Shown here piece after piece: positions 60,934 through 64,000 of a DNA stretch of 64,000 nucleotides. Made by a program: the position numbers and the translations under genes. Under the pieces are notes generated by a model. That model made no database searches. It saw only the letters and a list, made by a program, of their open reading frames with translations, and was not told the DNA's origin. Numbering within the stretch: the stretch's first letter is position 1; every line of letters begins with the position of its first letter. This DNA is from Nymphaea colorata (Eukaryota; Streptophyta; Magnoliopsida; Nymphaeales; Nymphaeaceae): positions 7,094,417 to 7,158,416 of the forward strand of contig NC_045149.1 of assembly GCF_008831285.2 (NCBI RefSeq). The letters run 5' to 3'.

Positions 60934-63900
60934 AAAGAAAAGAGAGGCTTTACACCAGCATGCTTACCAGCATTGGGTTAACCTCATAAAATACGCAAGG
61001 TGCAGGGTTTCCCAAGTATCTGAAGAAAAACTAGGATTTTCTTTAAATGAATGACATCACTTGGGAGTAGGAACAAGAATTCAAATTCGCATGAAAAGCA
61101 ATCATTATCTCCAAGTATTAATGTTTTTCTTGAAGCATACAGATATTGCAAAGGTCCACTATCATCTGTCCTTTCCGTTTCATTATAGGTTCTCATTTGG
61201 TGGCCTTTCAAAGATGTCGGTTTGTTGAATGATGTTTGCATGGCATCTCATCTGGCTGTGTCAAAATTCGGGAGATAACTTTGGTCCTCAAGATTGCTGC
61301 CAGCCCCATTAGCAGACCACCATTTCCAGAACTTCGTCAATTTCCAACTCATAGTCACTGTTCATGTCTGATTGCAGAATTGTCCATCATGGTCAGAGAC
61401 AAAAATTCTGTTCTTTTCCCAAGTTGCTGATCTGCTAAGTTTGGTTATGGATGTGGAAGGAAAATTTTTTATACGCTACTGCAAAGCCTGGGAGGAACAG
61501 GAAGTTCGGACCTCGTAAAATGAGTACATTTAGATTGAATCACCTGATATTGAGGCAGTTTAAAAGTAGGAAGAGATCTCATATGAAATGAAGATCTTAG
61601 GACAGATACAGTTCTCATATATAAAATTTATACAAATTTTTGTTGTTTGCATATGCACAGAAATGTAATTGGAAGGAAAGAGAATGGAGGAACCAAGAAA
61701 CGGGGGCAAATCTCAAATGAAAAGTTTCACTTTCATCATCTCTCTATCGTTGAAATTTTCATATGATTTTTTTTTCTCATTCGAATACTCTCTTTTTCAT
61801 CCTTTTGCCTCATCGTTTCTCTATGCATACAAAGATAGAAAACTGTTTAAACTGCTTTTCTTATGTTGATTTTGCCATGCCATAAATAGAAAGCTAGACA
61901 TTTCATCCCAGTTTGGCTTGTTCTTGGAACTTCTTTCTCCAAGAGTAGATAAATTTGGTTGGACACATGGATTTGTAAAAGTCTGTATCAGCCGAAGGCC
62001 CTCCTTTGAATGAGATTGGCTGATTTCGATCTTGATTCTTTCCTTTTTGTTCTTTCAATTGAAGGAAATAAAAATAGAACAGGCTTAAACTGATTTAGAC
62101 TTTTAGTGTGCTACTGTTTTTCTGTAATTTGTTTAAATCTACTTCCTCCAAACAGATACCGATGGTGACCAATCATCGTTGGGTTGCCTTTATCCATCGA
62201 TGCAAATCTTGTGGGAGGTCAGACACCGAGGGGGTTTCTCTTGTCCTCACTGACTCTCTCTTTTTTTTTTTTAACTGATACTTTGTTTGCAGACATTTTT
62301 CTGTGCATCTTTATGGAGCACATCACACTAGTACTCTTATGTGAAGAGAGGAAGTGCACCACAACAGGTCTAGAGAAGGTAACAAGATGGAAATTGTGAA
62401 GGGGATGAAGTGCAAAACTCGAACCTCACCTGCTACTTTGCAAGTTTAGCTTTCTTACAATGTTGTCATGGTAAGGATCTGTGGCCAAGAATTAGGAGCA
62501 TTTTTCCGCAAAGTCTGATCTTTTATGGGACTTTCATTTTGGTTGGGCCGTGTTTGATGGGAGGGAAGAAGTTTTGTTATTTAAGAGGGGTTTATTTTCA
62601 CTGAACATCTTTGCATCAAAGAGAAATTCTATTTGAAACAAGAGAGTTTTTCCTGGGGGTGGTGTTCATTGCCGTCAGCCATTTGAGACTCTTCCTTTTT
62701 CTTTTGCCTTGTGTATGTCTCTTATAAAGCAAAAATTGCCTTCGCGAGGTACATGAAGAGCTTGTTTTGTGTGAATTTTTTTTTTTTTGGCAGGGAAAGT
62801 CAATCGACAGACCAAGAACTTTGGTCGTGTGGACTGTGAATATCAGAGTCTGCATTTAATTGGCTCTTTTGGTAGGGGGAATGGGTGACAAGTTTCATTT
62901 TAAGATTGGTTTTTCCACCTTCTCTTTACTCTACTTTCTTCTCTCTTCTGTTTTTTTCGTTTTTCTGTCGAACCATATGCTTTCACTGATGATTAGTAGC
63001 TCTTAGAAAGTGAAGGACTTGAAAAATTCAGTTCTATTTGAGGACTACTTTTACTAATTTTCACACACACACACACACACACACATACATATTATTCAAA
63101 ATAGGAATCCGTTAAGAAGCACTATGAAGTATAGGATGAATCCAGTCAGATGATTCAAAGCTTGTTACAGGAATAGGCAAAAGTTAGCCTTTCGCTTTAC
63201 TGTAGGAGGTTTGAGCTGTGTTGATGTCGATAAGTTGCAAGCAGCGGGACAGTTCTCATTCTTCAGAAATGTATGTATTAACTTATGATTACAATTATGC
63301 TGCAGCCTATGTTGGCGTCAAACATAAATTAGTTTGCTCAAATTGAGTTCATTATACATAAGCATGCAGTCTTGGCACATACAGTGCATATGATTTCGTG
63401 GGAGGGAAGAAATATATATTTTGGAGAATCAGGTTCTACATTGTACCATTAATGGAATCGCTGATTAAAACAACTGTCTATATGGCAAAATTCAACATTT
63501 CCTCGAGAGGGGAGGTCGCTCTTGATTTCCGGATATCTAAATGAGGACTGATAGCACTAGGAGCATCAAATCTTCTTGAAATTCACGTAAGAAGGTTACG
63601 CTTTTGATCAAATAAATCATTTCTTTCCTTCCTTATCACCACCTCCTCCTCTTCCTTCTCCTGTGTCTTCTTCTTCAATCAAATAAGTGGTTTCTTTTCC
63701 TCCACCACCTTCTTCTTCTTGTTCTTCTGCTCTCTCCCTCCCTCTCGATTTGTGGTATCGACCGCGTTGGCATTGAAGGAAAAAGCTGACTGGAACTGCA
63801 GCAGTTTTTGCTTTTGTGAGTTCTCTTATGTGCATATGATTTTAATTCTTTATTATTTGTATATGACAAATCCATGCAACAAAAGGCTGAATCTCACCGA

Positions 63901-64000
63901 AATATCTTTCAACTTCGGTTGTGTATGGGTGTGCCTATGTGTGACCAATTTTTTTCTCCAGAAATCTCATTTGTCCTATTTCATTAAATTCACACCACAT
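60934..64000. other. PPR 3' flank and intergenic
   Basis: The first few hundred bases are probably 3' untranslated. A CA microsatellite lies at about 63062-63086. A CT-rich stretch at 63620-63750 could be the leader of a gene that starts beyond the window, but nothing confirms it. No protein gene was recognised. Confidence 0.55.

Noticed and set aside
63617-63835. Glu/Gly-rich open frames on the minus strand at the right edge
   Set aside because: They reflect a CT-rich tract, perhaps a gene leader, not a protein.

Overview
The window is nuclear DNA from a flowering plant. It carries intron-split genes of plant-specific families (DUF569, DUF1218, a PLS-class PPR protein), a plant A2-type cyclin, a plant CDC20 and a CobW-type GTPase. 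Introns are AT-rich with GT-AG borders, and intergenic DNA is full of SINEs, MITEs, microsatellites and local tandem duplications. I cannot name the species. No bacterial operon, CRISPR array, rRNA or intact tRNA gene was seen.

Six protein-coding genes are supported, and I rebuilt their exons by hand from splice sites, reading phase and family alignment. In order: a DUF569 actin-cross-linking-like gene (minus, 4540-5886, 4 exons); a cyclin A2 gene (plus, 19501-25758, 11 coding exons); a CDC20-type APC/C activator (minus, 30749-33681, 5 exons); a CobW/P47K GTPase with a probable organelle targeting peptide (minus, 37337-42286, 10 exons); a DUF1218 four-helix membrane protein (minus, 44395-48648, 3 exons); and an intronless E-type PPR gene resembling Arabidopsis At3g18840 (plus, 58915-60933).

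Region by region: 1-4.5 kb is intergenic with a GC-rich island. 5.9-17.4 kb is gene-free, with a hAT-type MITE that still shows its target duplication, a SINE, two GC-armed/AT-cored repeats and a purine-rich block with a 20-base G run. 17.4-19.5 kb is the probable leader and leader intron of cyclin A2. 25.8-30.7 kb separates the tail-to-tail cyclin A2 and CDC20 genes. 34-37.3 kb is mostly empty apart from a minus-strand SINE. 48.7-58.9 kb is the richest in repeats: a 145-bp tandem array upstream of DUF1218, AT tracts interleaved with a 40-bp unit, a second hAT-type MITE, two SINEs and a 1.8-kb array with clear higher-order structure. 60.9-64 kb is 3' flank with no callable gene.

Cyclin A2 and CDC20 act in one process: CDC20 recruits mitotic cyclins to the APC/C for destruction. 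The CDC20 promoter carries two perfect MSA (MYB3R) elements in a direct repeat just upstream of a TATA-like box. The cyclin has a perfect in-frame 93-bp duplication in its N-terminal degradation-signal region. The most unusual non-coding structure is the nested 205/132/205/123-bp array at 54.6-56.4 kb.
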